Shown here in pieces: positions 24,872 to 37,866 of a stretch of DNA of 64,000 nt. The DNA lies in NCBI RefSeq assembly GCF_030272615.1, contig NC_081413.1:181482951-181546950 (forward strand), written 5' to 3'. Made by a program: the position numbers and the translations under genes. The number at the start of each line of letters is the position of its first letter. Positions within the stretch are counted from its first letter, which is position 1. This stretch comes from Cryptomeria japonica (lineage: Eukaryota > Streptophyta > Pinopsida > Cupressales > Cupressaceae). Below the pieces are notes generated by a model, which was not told the origin of the DNA, ran no database searches, and was given only the letters and a program-made list of their open reading frames with translations.

Positions 24872-27800
24872 GTCTTATAGGGATTTTAGATTTAGAGCAC
24901 AATGTCATAAAAATCATAAGAAATTTTAAGTTTTAAAATACACTTATGCTCTTAGAAAGCAATAGAATATAAGAAATCAATCAATAGATAGATATGTAGA
25001 TTATATGTGAGAAATTTTTATTTTTTAAATTCTTTTCTTTCTAAACTAATCACAATGCTTCTACAAATTATAACCAAGATACACAACGAAAGAAATAAAA
25101 AAAATTAACTAATAAAATTAATTATTAACTTATTTATTAACAACAACAACATATACAAGACAAAGAAAAAAATATTCAAGTATAAGATATGTTGCATTTA
25201 CCAAAATGAAATGGTGAAAATGTGATCCTAGGTTAACATGTGCATCAACATGTAATCAATCTCTCTAATTTCACCATAAACCATTTAGAATAGGTGTGAA
25301 TAGAGTTGAATTTAGTCCATAAGGGAGAGCCAAATAGACTTGGATCTACACCTAATCTGTGGTAATTATTGTTAATTGTGATTAGGTATTTCTTTAAAGA
25401 ATGTAACAAACTAGGGTGAAGAAGGAAATATGAATTAAATTGACAAAATACATAAAATAGAGAACAAAAATATGCAACAAAATGCTAAATCTATTAATGG
25501 AGTACAAAGATGCACTTATGATAGACATTGAGATAAATTAGGCTAGATAGGGGTACTAGGCACTGGACTCCTAGAATGGTCTAATGTGGAAGGCACTGAC
25601 AAAAATAGGATTAGGAGGACCTCAAGTTATAGTTCTTAAAATTTTGGGTAGAACTAGGAGGACACTAGTGCCTAGCTTTAGTGTTCGAGCATTTTTTACT
25701 ATTTGAAATTAATAATCATTCAATACTTGGCAAAGCCCTGGGATACTAAATTCTTTATGAATTTATAATCTTTCAAGAAAGATAGGATTCTATTTTAGAA
25801 ATCTATCTCCATTTTTTATGTGACTAATAGTCATATCAACAAGGACCACAAAATATTTTGTTGATTGATGGAAAGTCCATCTGAGAACCTAAAATTGTTC
25901 CAAAAGAAGTAAGGCTTCATTGCTTCCCAAACTCTCCAAATACTTCTTATCACAGAATTCCCTTAGTTATACATTAAATCTTTCATGGTGAGAAGGGTTT
26001 GAAGTCCAATCCCTTTCAATGGCCAACTACTACTGTTTTGTAGTCAACGTAACTATAAATCTAATGCAATCAACCTAAATATTATGCATGTTTTGTAGTC
26101 AAATCTGTTCTAATCATAAATGAGTATACAATGGTGATAGTAAAATACATTCAATCATGTGTTTGGTATGCGGTTTAACTATAAATCTCCATAATATAAT
26201 AATGATCATATGAATGTGCTGGTCAAATATAATCTAACAACACAGAAAATATTCAAAATCACAACTGGAAAGTAGGATTTATATAAGCACCGTTCTGAAT
26301 TTCTGCATTCCAATTGTCCATAGTGAGGTCCGAGGAAAGTGAGATTGAAAGCACTTGATTCAAAGCTTCCGGGCCACTGAATTCTGAAAACGTGGTATTT
26401 ATCTGTTCAACCAATAAATCTGGAAAGCAATTGGTGGATGCAGATCGCATCAGGGTTGAAAGTATTATTTTTGACGTCCATGATAATGACATTAATGGAA
26501 AGGAAAGGAAAGCATAAATAATTGTGGCTATAAAATAAAGACGTGGAAATTAGAAATTAGAAATTTGAGGAGGTGGTCCAATCTTATAAAATGTTTAGGT
26601 TAAACAATATAAATGAGCAATGATAATAAATAAATGTAGATATATATGATTTGAGTTAGATATTCTATACAAACATCTTTCTTAATATATGATAAATCTA
26701 TCAAAAAGAGGATTATCGTATTTAATTGTAGGAGTACATGAAGAATATTTAAATGACGTGATGTGATCTATTGATCTTTCTATGTCAACTTTGAACCTAC
26801 AATATGAAATCTATAGACATGTGTTTGCCTCTTCTATCTAAACATATAGTGCTCCCTAGAAGTTAGTATGCTAGGCATGGAATTGATTTTCTCCCCTTTT
26901 TTTCCCTTGACCAAACATTTAGATTTATCTACTAATTTTACATGAATTAGAAGACATGCTTAGAAGAATATGCATTTTTAGTCAATATTATCAATCCATC
27001 TAATGATAATAAGCTCTTGTTATAATACATTTTTAAATGTAGATGCATTTTGTATAAAATGAGCTAACAATTATTTTTTTTATGCAACACCCTAGCATGT
27101 AATTTAGATATTTTACACACATTTATTTATAGATAACAATTATTTGGAATTGATTCAACTTAGGCTCGTGTTTAATATTGGTATTACAAAATTGGATGTT
27201 ATAGCTTTGATTTTGATTTTAAATCTACACAAGTACACTAGTTATGAATAATCGTTCTCTCATACCTTTTATCACCATATCTCCAGAGATAGATACACAC
27301 AATGTGTGTTAGGATCTAGGATAACAAATGGAAATTTCAAGAAAGGGTTTAGTTCCTTGGGCTATAAAAAGTAATGTTCATATAAGATGAATAAATTTAC
27401 CAGCTCCTATACAAAAATGTGCTAATTACATAGAGGATCATTGAATTATGACCAACTAGTTGAACTGGGTCCAGAATTAATAATTAAAAGTACTAAAAAT
27501 AGACTTTCTTTATATGAATAAATTTCTAGATAACTATTTATGTAAACATAATATTATGCACATTCACGAAAAAAATGTTGGACATAAAGTCACACCCTTA
27601 GAGTCTAAACGAGGCGAAGGTTAGAGCATAAAACACAAATACAACTAATCCACTAGGAAAATAAAGAAATAACAGAGAGCTTAAGGAGGAGGATCTTAGT
27701 CATCCAACTATCTCCATACATCAACAGGTTCTAGATTATCCAAGGGAAGGTCCTACCCATAATCTTTATTTATTTAATTTCTTCTTCTTCTACTTCTTCT

Positions 27801-30640
27801 TCTTTAGTAGCCTATTCTTGTGAAATGGAAAGAGCCAAGTGAGAAAATTGTCTAGAATCATACAAGCTAGAAGCTCCTCCATTATGCCGTGCAAAATTTC
27901 CTCCTATCTAGGTTGTGGGGAGATGGATTGTGAATGAGTAGGCCACAACCAACTTGAACAATATACTCTTCTTATAGCTAGGTAGAAATTTAGGAGTGAG
28001 CCTCCTAAGCGCCATGAGCTAAAATACTCCTCTTAGACTAACATCAATGAGGATGTAAGTATCATTTGAAAGAAGAGAGAGACAAAGAAACTTTAGCCAC
28101 TCCACAAGGGGCATTTCTCTAGTGGTTGAGGATTTCCTATAAATGTGTCACCTTAAGTAGAAATTTATTAGCTTGTGGATGAATCTACAATACCACATTA
28201 GAATAAATCATTTGTTTAGAAAAAAGTGGAACATTTCGATCAATCAAAAGATTGGTAAAAATAAAATAAAATAATTTTTTAATATGCTACTTAGAAAATA
28301 TCCACCTTAAAAGAATGGTAGATTCGGTTGAATTTGTAAGGAATGCAAGGGCAATACCCAATAATAACCATACACCATGAAAGGTTTTTTTAACTTGGAA
28401 AGGTCATGGATCAAAGTACAAATTCTTTGGGCTCTGGGAAAAAACAAAAAAAATGCTTAAGGGACTATAACTATCCGTAGAAAGGAAAATTGGGATCAAG
28501 AATACCCAACTAAAATAATCTAGACCCCACAAAAGGGTCTTTAAAAGGTATACACCAAACAAAGATGGCTGATTTGGGTTCCAAAATAAATAACTGAATG
28601 GTATGAAACCTATGATGCTAAATTATAATTGGCGACTTTAAATGTCACAACTAGTTAAAAGTAAGAACCATGAGCAATTGGGGAGAGCGATAAAGGTAAC
28701 CCTATTTGGGTTTGTACTTCATGAAATTAGTTCTTGCGCACCACTTCTAATCTTTCCACCAAGGCATGAAAGAATGGATATTGATTTTGTGAATCATATT
28801 AGTTCAAATTGCCTCCAAAAATAAGTTAAAAGTTTCATAATCTTAATTGAAGAGATGAAACTTGGTTTTGGCTTTATTCTTGGTTAACATCTTCATTCAC
28901 GCCCTAGAAAAGATGTATGGTAGATTTTGAGTCCCTTTCCTATGAAATCATAGAGCAAAAACCCACAGTTATCTAGCCAAAAATGATTTTTGGCTTTTCA
29001 AAATAAGGAATTGTTGTGATTATTCACAACATACCCCATTTTTCTCTCACTAAATATAAACCCCCCCCCCCCTTTAAATCCTTTTTGTTCTTGCAATCAA
29101 AGGAAAAATCCCCCAATTTCCTAAAACTCCTTATTCTAGTTTCTGATAGGTATAAATTCCATTTGGAATGGGTAAAACAATGAAAAATAACCTTATTTTC
29201 CTTTTGGATATCTTTAAAATTTGTTGAAACCAGTTATATTGTTGCAAGCATGTTTCATCCAACTAGAAATGTCTTTTTTCCTATTTTATTCCCTACAAAT
29301 ATCCTCTTCACTTGACTTTACCCACAATTTTAAAAATTCTTGATGTTAGTGAGCTATACCTATACTTGAGTACATATAAATCTTATAATTTCCCCATTCT
29401 TAGTCCAAGACTGACTATAATTAATGATTAAAACTTTTGTAAAAGCTAGAATAGTCATTAAACTACATATTTCAACATGAATTTTTGGTTCAAATGAAAT
29501 ACCTTGCTACTTAATATACAATTTAATGTGTATCAAGTAGTGTGGTATTTGAATTGAAACACCACACTAATATCTAGTAAGCAAATTTCCTCATCACCCT
29601 GCTCGACTTATCCAAGTATGACATCATTATTCATTCATGTGTGTTCTACCTTATACAAAACTATATCATTAATGAATGTTATTTAATGATCACATGTGTT
29701 TCCCTATAATCATACTATGATGATGTCACTACCTCTTTATGCTCACATCATCAATTTCCATAATGAAATATTTATGGTTTCTTCCTATTGATGACATCTT
29801 CATTCCTTTTTATGACTCACTAAAGGGACTTTGAATCTAAACCAAAACTTAAGAGTGCAAAGTTTTTAGATCATTTAGAATGTCTCACAAGAGTAAGTTA
29901 TAGTGGGATTTTTCACTATTGTGGTAAAATTGACCCCAACTGCATTAACTCAATCTTCTTTCAATGCTAAATGTTTGATTTTTGCCACCATGCCACCTAC
30001 CTTATAATGTTCAACTACCATAAACATGCATTGGATGTTCCATCTTTTCAAAAAATTAATAACAAATTATATTTTAATCATTCAACTTTATTACAAAGCC
30101 AATTTAGTGAACCATAGAAGATTGTTAAGCTCAAACATTTTCATAAAGTGACACAAAGAAGAGAAAAATTGAAAAGATAGACTATTGCATCAACATAATT
30201 TAGAGGTGAAACTTGGGAATGCGTGATTTGTAAAATCAATTACCTACATGTTCATATATTTAATTAAAAATAGGTTGGATTTCAACCATATTATATATAA
30301 TGCAATAGTCACATTTTTGTCCAAAATTTACCTAAGTTTTGTTCACCTAGCAAATATAAATGAAATTATCTTGAAAGCATTTAATTCTATGTAAATTTTA
30401 AAAGAGTAATGAAACCTAGAAACCTAGTATGAATCTAAATGAAATGAAGAATGTCAAATGGTTTCCATACAGGTTGGTGATTGCAGAACAATATTTTAAT
30501 GTTGGAAGATGAGCAAAATAATTCAAGGGTCAATGATTTATGAAAGAGATAAAAATTTAGTTCCAAGGGCCATTGCTTTTATCACAAAATTGACAAATGG
30601 CTGGATGGTATCTATTGGCAAGAAAGAAGAGTCTAGAGAA
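24872..30640. repeat. Duplicated block, copy 4 (segments Z, X, Y)
   Basis: This is the most complete copy, with Z from 24872, X from about 26026 to 27560, and Y from 27565 to about 30640. It retains the 560 bp between Z and X, and the stretch within X, that copy 2 has lost. A short C12 run lies at 29060-29071. Small frames such as 28642-28824 correspond to similar ones in the other Y segments (16793-17014, 20318-20500). Confidence 0.8.
26259..26492 (-). pseudogene. Exon-like fragment of an unrecognised gene (segment X, copy 4)
   Basis: This 77-residue counterpart of 15103-15315 starts with ATG and ends in NPTFQL. It keeps the extra LMRSAS residues absent from copy 2. It is the longest surviving version of this fragment. 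Confidence 0.35.
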
Positions 30641-31018
30641 AAAAAAAAATACTACATTCCATTGCAAAGCATTCATATCTAGCCTAAGATTCAAAAGACA
30701 CAATCTAGGATAGGGATAGAATATATAGGTCATGTCTCATCTTCTAGATATATGTAACACAATGTATATATAATGTAAAAGGGTATATAAGGATAAATGT
30801 ATATAGTTGATTGAGACTAGTATACAAATATACTAGAATTTTGTATACAATGTGTTATGTGATACTCTTTAATGTCCAATTAACTAGTTAGTATTCTATC
30901 TAGATTGAATCCTTGCTTCCTTTGTATATTTGAGTCTAAGGTATAAAATAAAATAATGAGAAATTACTTGGGACTTATAACTTCAGTCTATGCTCCCCAT
31001 TTTTCTAGCTAATAGTAT
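30641..31018. other. Flank between block copy 4 and the nested retrotransposons
   Basis: AT-rich sequence with no gene, RNA or repeat that I can recognise. It ends at the TG that opens the Copia-type LTR fragment. Confidence 0.5.
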
Positions 31019-31406
31019 TGTTGGCTAGCAACAATGAAGGAAGACTGAGAACGGGAGGGGGGGTGAACCAGTCTTCATTGAATCTACTAAATTAACCACA
31101 AAAATATATATGATAAATTGTAGCAAAGATAAGCAATTAGAAATTACAACACACAACACAAAGATTTTGACGTGAGAAACCCAGTTAAGGGAAAAAACAC
31201 AGTGGGAACCTACCCATAGGAAGATGATACTCTTTAGTACAATATGTGTAAATGTTACAATGGGGAATGCACATGCATTCAGGCACACTGCCTAGAGCTC
31301 ATTGCTCAAAAGATAATGACTCAGAAGGATACAACCCTTAGGGAAGTCTCACTCACTTACAACAAGATTTGGACTACAATCTGGAAGGAATGAACTGCAA
31401 TAATAG
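31019..31406 (-). mobile_element. Copia-type LTR fragment, interrupted by the Gypsy element
   Basis: The stretch begins TGTTGGC and has the layout of the ends of the two Copia-like LTRs further right. A G-run followed by TGAAC (31053-31068) comes first, then CGTGAGAAACCC and GGGAAAAAACACAGTGGG (31171-31206). It would be the 3' LTR of a minus-strand element. It is cut by the Gypsy LTR at 31407, and the AATAG at 31402-31406 is the likely target duplication. The remainder lies beyond the window. Confidence 0.6.
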
Positions 31407-32501
31407 TGTTGAGGTTAAAGTTGAACTCCAAAGAAGTGTCCTAAAATCTGTTAGTCCAATCATAAAATATAAAAAGGAAAGCTATAGGAAACTTAAGAAA
31501 TAAACAAGATTATAACTTTCATGATTTACACCTCATTGTATCCTAACTCCACTGTTTTTGGTTGCATATGATTTTCTCTCAAACAAGCACTGGTAGCTTC
31601 CAAGATGGAATATGAAGAATAGACTAATAGTTAACTGATACCATGATATGCATATGGAAATGATTTAAGCTAACATGATATTAAGCTATGATAAGAATTC
31701 TAAAATTGCTAATTGCTTCAAACTCAAACTCATGGATGCAAGATAAAGACTCCTAGAATGACTATATGATTAGCTATTAGTTTCAAAATGGCTTAGGAGA
31801 CCTCTTTTTATATATTTTTGAGTGCATGAGATTAGGTGGTAGAGATCAACGGTCATGATTGAATCTTGCAAATTGGATGGCTATGAGCAATAAGTTTAAG
31901 GTTGAGAGAAAGGGGGAAGGAGAAGATAAGTGTCACTCATATCACCTTGACTGAGTTGAAGACTTGAAAGGGTATAGGATAGTTGGAAAAGATGCAGGAA
32001 TGAGAGGACAAGTGGACTCAAGTCCTTCTAAGATATATGGATGTTGGAGAGAATATAGAAGAAAGTTAGGAAATATGTGTACGTACACAATATTTCATTT
32101 ATTTTGGAAGTTGGAGATAAGTGGCTGATAAATGATTTAATTTAATTTAATTTTAGTGAATTAATTTAGCCACATGATGGATGAGTTGGCAAAGAAGAAG
32201 AGATGTGGAGAATGAAAGGTGAGTTGGAAAAGGGATTAAATAGTTAAGAAATTATTTAATTAATGAGACTATAGGATAGTAGATAGAGGAATAATTAAAT
32301 GTTAGATATTTAATTAATTGATTAGAAGAAAATGATATAATGAATTAATTAATAAAATGTTTAATAAAATTAATTAATAGAAGGACATGAAATGGATCAA
32401 ATAAATTAATCTTTTCAAAATAACTATTTAATAGAAGAATAATTATTAACTAAATATAAAATATTTTTTTAATTGCTCATAGCCAATTTTATGTGTATAC
32501 A
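31407..32501 (-). repeat. Gypsy 3' LTR (1095 bp)
   Basis: In the element's sense it opens TGTATACAC and closes in CAACA. Its first 280 bp on the plus strand match 63255-63563, the other LTR, with many substitutions and an indel. This shows an old insertion. The inner boundary is fixed by the adjoining polypurine tract. Confidence 0.88.
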
Positions 32502-32516
32502 TTTTGTCCCTCTTTG
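32502..32516 (-). other. Gypsy polypurine tract
   Basis: On the minus strand the sequence reads AAAGAGGGACAAAA directly before the TG of the 3' LTR. This is the expected position and composition for plus-strand priming. Confidence 0.8.
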
Positions 32517-33728
32517 AAATGATGTTGAGACAACATTGTTTCAAAGATTTAATCAAGTCTTGATAATGCGCCTGATGGAGATAAAAATCCTGATTATGTG
32601 CCCCCTCGGGAGATTGGTCATGAAATTATAGAAATTTTTTGATTGAGCGATTAATCTCACAATAATTGATTGAAAAGATCGCTCAATTAAATTCATTTTT
32701 GAGAAAATAAATAATTAAAATCGCCCCACTAAGAAAAACACATTAATTACCCCTTCAAAAGGTAAATATAAAATTAACCTAAGTTAATTTTATTCTCATT
32801 TGCAATCTTGTCAACTTTTGGAGTGAAAAGAAATTGGTGTGTTGAGCTAGCAAAATGGTTATCCCGTTTGAGAATCACCGATTTGAGCATGTTCAACATT
32901 TCCAGAGACCTCTCGAGTATGGCCCATCAGTGAGTAACTTATCCCGAGCTTGTATGTAACTTTTTGTACAAATTTACATGATTTTTGACACGTTTTAGAC
33001 TAGTTTAAAAAAAAAATCGATTTTTGGCATTGTGATTTAGCACATTTGTATCATATGTTAGCATCTTTGCATCATATGTTCTTGCTTTTGCTAGATTAGC
33101 GCTTCTATTGTGTATGTTATCTCTTTTGATAAGAATGCTAGCAGATTTGATAGTTTCTCATTTTTGCTTCATGTGTTCACGCATTTGTCAAAAAGGTTAG
33201 CACATTCGAGAGTTTTCTCGCTTTTTCTTTGTTTGTTAGCCCTTATGTCAAAAAGGCTAGCACATATGTGTGATTTAGCACATGTTCTCAATAGAATAGT
33301 GCATTTGCCTTAAGGAATAGCGCATTTGGTAAAAAATGAATTTGTTAGATTTTGACAATGTTAAAATTTATTTAGATGATTTGATTTGATATTTTGATGT
33401 GTGAATGTGATAGATAGGTATGTTGATTGATGTCTGATTGATAGAGGATTTGATAAATTTGATTGATTGGATAAATGATTGATTGATTTGATTATTATAT
33501 TCATAGATAGCTCTAAGATGTCGATTAAGTCTTTGATGAAGAGCGTGATAGAGTTTGTTTGAACCCATTGATTGATAGAAAACCAGGATTGATGATTTTT
33601 GGTTTGTTTGATAGATTGACAGACTAATGATCTCTTAGATTTGAAAGATAGATGTTTGATAGAGATCAAATTCTCTTGTTAAACAGGAGAAACTTGATAT
33701 TCTCCAGTGTCGGGAGAAATTCCCAACC
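32517..33728. other. Gypsy 3' spacer with TAGCRC-type motif repeats
   Basis: Between about 33035 and 33335 the motif TAGCRCATTTG and variants occur roughly ten times at irregular intervals. 33400-33670 is rich in TGATTGAT. No conserved coding sequence is present. An inverted counterpart of the motif lies near the other end of the element (62894-63180). The region precedes the antisense reading frame and could hold its promoter; that is an inference. Confidence 0.6.
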
Positions 33729-35817
33729 ATGTGTCATCTTGTTCCAGAGTTGACACAGGTTGAGATTAGACACATAGGTACATGTGGGTTGCTCCATCTG
33801 TTGTATATATCTATTATCACGCATAATAGGGGTTTATTGACTGCATTAGCTAAGAGATGGCATAGCGAGCACAACATTTTGCACCTTCCCACTGGTGAGA
33901 TTAGTGTGACACTTGAGGATGTCTATAGGATCTTGCACGTCCCTGTTACTAGTGAGCTAGTTCAGTATGAATATCAGGATCTTGGAGGGACAAAGGCTTG
34001 TAGAGCCATGTTTAGTGATGAGAGAATTGATAGAGGAGAGATTCAATGGGAGTATATGATTATGTATTATGAGACTCTCCTAGTGATTCTTGTAGGTTTG
34101 ATTGGTGGATTTATATGTCCAGATAGGAGATCTCAAGGTTTTGTTGTTGGTTGGGGTGGGAATTACAAAGCATGATGCAACATCGGACTCGCTATGCTTA
34201 GGGTGTTTGTATGCTCACTCATTTATATCATGATCTTCATCAGATTGTATATGATGATAGCACTAGTCTATCTACTGGATGCACACGTTTACAGGTCTGG
34301 TGCTGGGAGCACATTGTTGTTACCTGACCTATTCATCATAGAGTTGACAGTGATGGAAAGCCTTATGTCTATTTATATGGAGGTATCCTTACTTAGCCGA
34401 AGCTTGGTGAGATGGAGTATTGGCATTGGGTTCTCGATTATATGGATACCATCATTTGGAGACCTTATATTGACTATGAGCCTTATATGGAGGACGCACA
34501 GACTTTACCATTGATTTTGTAGAGTAGGTATTTGATTGGTTGCACTCCCTATATTGTTGGGAGACAGTTATTTGGTCACATTTTGACAGTTTGGGATTAT
34601 TCAGCACATGCCTTCTACATGGCGATACAAGGATATGTGAGATTGGGGCCCTACCTTATCTTTTGACATAACACGTGCAGAGTTTTTGGATGCTCTAATG
34701 GTAGCTTATGATTTGAGATTACACATTTTGGATGTTGGGATCACAATGGATTATGCTCAGTATATGCTTGCACACCATTTTCCTCATATCACTGATCCAA
34801 TAGACCCTTCTCCGAGCTCAGGAGATGAGGAGGATGATTTAGATGATCTTGTTGTTAGGCAACATAGACGGAGGCGAGAGCTTAGAACTGCTTGAGAGGT
34901 CGAAAGGGATGATGGGGATGAGGAAGGAGATGGAGGTGGTAGGAGACCTGGGTGGAGGGGAGGTCAATTGAGAGTCCAAGGAGGACCTTTTGGACTGGTT
35001 GGCAAGATTTGGAGACCACTTCCCATGGTAGGGAGAGATACATGGAGGGTTGGGAGGGTAGGAGGAGTACTTCCTCCAGCAGGAAGGGATGCAGGGAAGA
35101 TTATTTAGGATACCGATAGAGGGGAGATGAGGGCAACGAGAGTATTACCCTCTCTAGGGTTAGGAAGGAGCACAAGATTGGATAGGGGTTGAGGTAGAGG
35201 CATTGATTTTGGTCAGATTCATCTAGATTCAGGGGTTATCGCAGCTCAGGGTGGTTGGGATGAGGGAGAGGAGGACTCATAGGATCATGTTCCCCTCATT
35301 AGGTGACAGATCTTGAGAGCTACTTGGGATGAGATTCTAGCAGGTGGAGAGGTAGGTGGATTTGAGGGCATACAGGATGTTCCTGAGTAGGATCTGCCAC
35401 ATTAGGAGAGCTTAGATGATCTCAAAACACAGATAGAGAAGCTCATAGCATAGGTCCAAACACTCATGACTGAGAGAGACAGAGTTGTGAGGATACAACA
35501 GGATACAGGTTTTTATTGATCATGTTCAGAAGGTTGGATCTGGTACTCTCTCAACTGATACTATTAGAGCACTGTATCGGGCTAGGAAGGAGACATCATA
35601 TTGGTGTTGACAATATAAGGATTTAGTCTCAGAGAGCCAAAGAGTAGGGAGTTATCAGACTACTCCTGTTTTCGACAGGATGGATACCAACAATGGTGGG
35701 GTTATGGGACCTCCTCAGAGGAGTAGGGATCGAGATGCACAGCTGTCTGGAGGATCATCTCATCCACAATCACAAAGATGGACAGAGTCAGGTGGTAGCG
35801 GCAAAAGACAACCTTGA
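33729..35817 (+). pseudogene. Antisense plant mobile domain (PMD) reading frame in the Gypsy element
   Basis: Starting at ATG 33729, the first 148 residues contain GLLHLLYISI, then HLPTGEISVTLEDVYRILHVPV, the typical N-terminal half of the plant mobile domain. After a frameshift near 34145 the next frame carries LQVWCWEHIVVT (about 34285) and WHWVLDYM...WRPY (about 34420), the typical C-terminal half. The frame then returns to the first one from 34686, with an acidic linker and a Gly/Arg-rich region. Further stops follow until the TGA at 35815-35817. It runs opposite to gag-pol and lies between pol and the 3' LTR. PMD proteins occur in host genes and in mobile elements; antisense extra frames are known in Tat-lineage elements. 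The function for the element is unknown. Confidence 0.8.
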
Positions 35818-37866
35818 TTTGTAGACTTGATTTATATTGATGGGGCAGTGCATTTAATTATTTGATTTGATATCATTGTATACTTGGACTTTTTTATTAT
35901 TTTATGATGATCTATATATACAGACATGGACTCTATATGATGCTAATCTATATGCAGTGATGGATGATGTTATGATGATCTTTTCTTTCCTTTATTTTCA
36001 TGATGATGATGTTCTATATGATGCAATGATGATGAAATGAAAATGCATTTGATTTTTGATTTTGATGAGCATGGATGCAAATGAAATTAATTCTATAATA
36101 CTTTTCTTAAATGATGCAAATACAATGATCTATATGAGAATTCTTCTAATGATTACTTTTGCAAATGAATGTTGATCTTTTTATTTTTAATGTGTATGCA
36201 TATAATGATTTGAAATGCAAATGGTCTACATGAAATGTATTTGATTTCAAGTTTGATGATTTTAAATGCAAATGAAGATTATGAATGCTATGCTTGATCA
36301 AACCTATGTGATGGATGCTTATATGTAATACTTATGATTATAATGAAATGCTTATAATGATAAATGAATCTAAGTGCAAAGATGCAACTAAATGACCTTA
36401 ATGGATAAAAAGAACTACAATGATAATGATCCTAATGCAAATAATAATGATGATATACTGCATGATTAATGAAATGTACTTAATAAAATGCAAACTAATG
36501 TAATGCAAATGATTATGATCAAAATGTAAACCTATTGAAATGAATGAACCTAAATGCAAATTGTTTTAGTTTGTCCAAGTATACTTAATATTTATTTATA
36601 ACCGTTGATCTCTAAATGGAATGAATTTCTTATAATGCAATTGAAAATGAATGCTTATAATGTAAATGAATGATGAGCTAATCTAAAATGATCTAACTAA
36701 AATGATACTTCCATTCTTCATATGTTGTCTTATAACAGAGTTTGATTTCATCATTGAGATTTTAAAATGTTGTAAGAAAATGAAAGCATCTTGACATAAC
36801 GATTCAAGCTGACCTGAATATTTCTTACATGGATTTTGATATAGTAAGTTTATACAAGCAACTTGATATAATGAATCAAGCTGACATGAGTATTTCTTGC
36901 AGAACAGACAAGGATTATCCTATTTTATGTATGAATCAGAATGTCCTCCTTGATCTTTTGCCAGTCATATCCTTAGACAAGTACATACCTTAATAAGAGA
37001 TAAACCACAAACAACAAACACAAAAAAAAATCATGTCCCATCATATCTAATCTATTCATGGACATCTTGAGTCGCATATAGTACATGATTAGCAATAAAT
37101 CAAGATATAAACACCAAATCTTGTATGTCATTCACATCTTCTCATGGTCATTAACTGATATAATCATCTTGATAAATAATCCTTGATAATCCTTTATTAC
37201 TTGTTGGTTGATTCTTTGTTTTTCAAGTTTCATGATTCATTTGTTACAAAATTCCTTGACCTTCATTGCTTTCCTACTTGTTACCTGTTTCAAAACCCTA
37301 GGTGTTTTAGTTTTTTTTCTAAATTTTCTGAATGTTTTGGATTTTCAAATATTTAAAAGATCACCTTAGCAAAAGGAATTTGGGATTTTGCCCCTAGCGG
37401 AAACAAAAATTTATTATGGATGCACAAAAAATGATCAAGATCCAAACCATGGTGGGATATAATGCAGATATGATTGATAAAATCTAAGATAGTGACTACA
37501 CTAAGTATGTCAAAGATTGATAATTGTTGGTAAGCTGCATATTTCCTACTAAATGGTTTAGAGAAATGAATGTGAAAGATGAAATGGATAAGCTAAGATA
37601 TATGGTGGTGATAGATGCAAATAGGATGGAGTGGATAGGTGCACCAAGTGATCTCATAGATGGAAGAACTCACTTTTAGATAGCACTTGTTTACCAGGTT
37701 TTCACTATTTAAATTTATTGCATTTTTTCCATATTTGATTTTATGTTCTTTTTGTTCTGTTTTCCTTGTTTTATGCTTTTTAGGGATTTTTTGCTTTTCT
37801 GATTTTACTGATTTCTTCAAGACTTTGTATGCTTTTTTTTTACTGATTTTTTTAGGACTTTATATC
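35818..37866. other. Gypsy spacer between the antisense frame and pol
   Basis: This is a 2-kb low-complexity region, rich in ATGATG, AAATG and ATGCAAATG-like words but without a strict period. A T-rich stretch near 37700-37860 gives hydrophobic frames on the plus strand that I regard as artefacts. No gene is recognised. Confidence 0.6.

Noticed and set aside
34194-34514. Hydrophobic plus-strand frame in the PMD region
   Set aside because: It is an out-of-register shadow. The neighbouring register carries the recognisable WCWEH and WRPY blocks of the domain.
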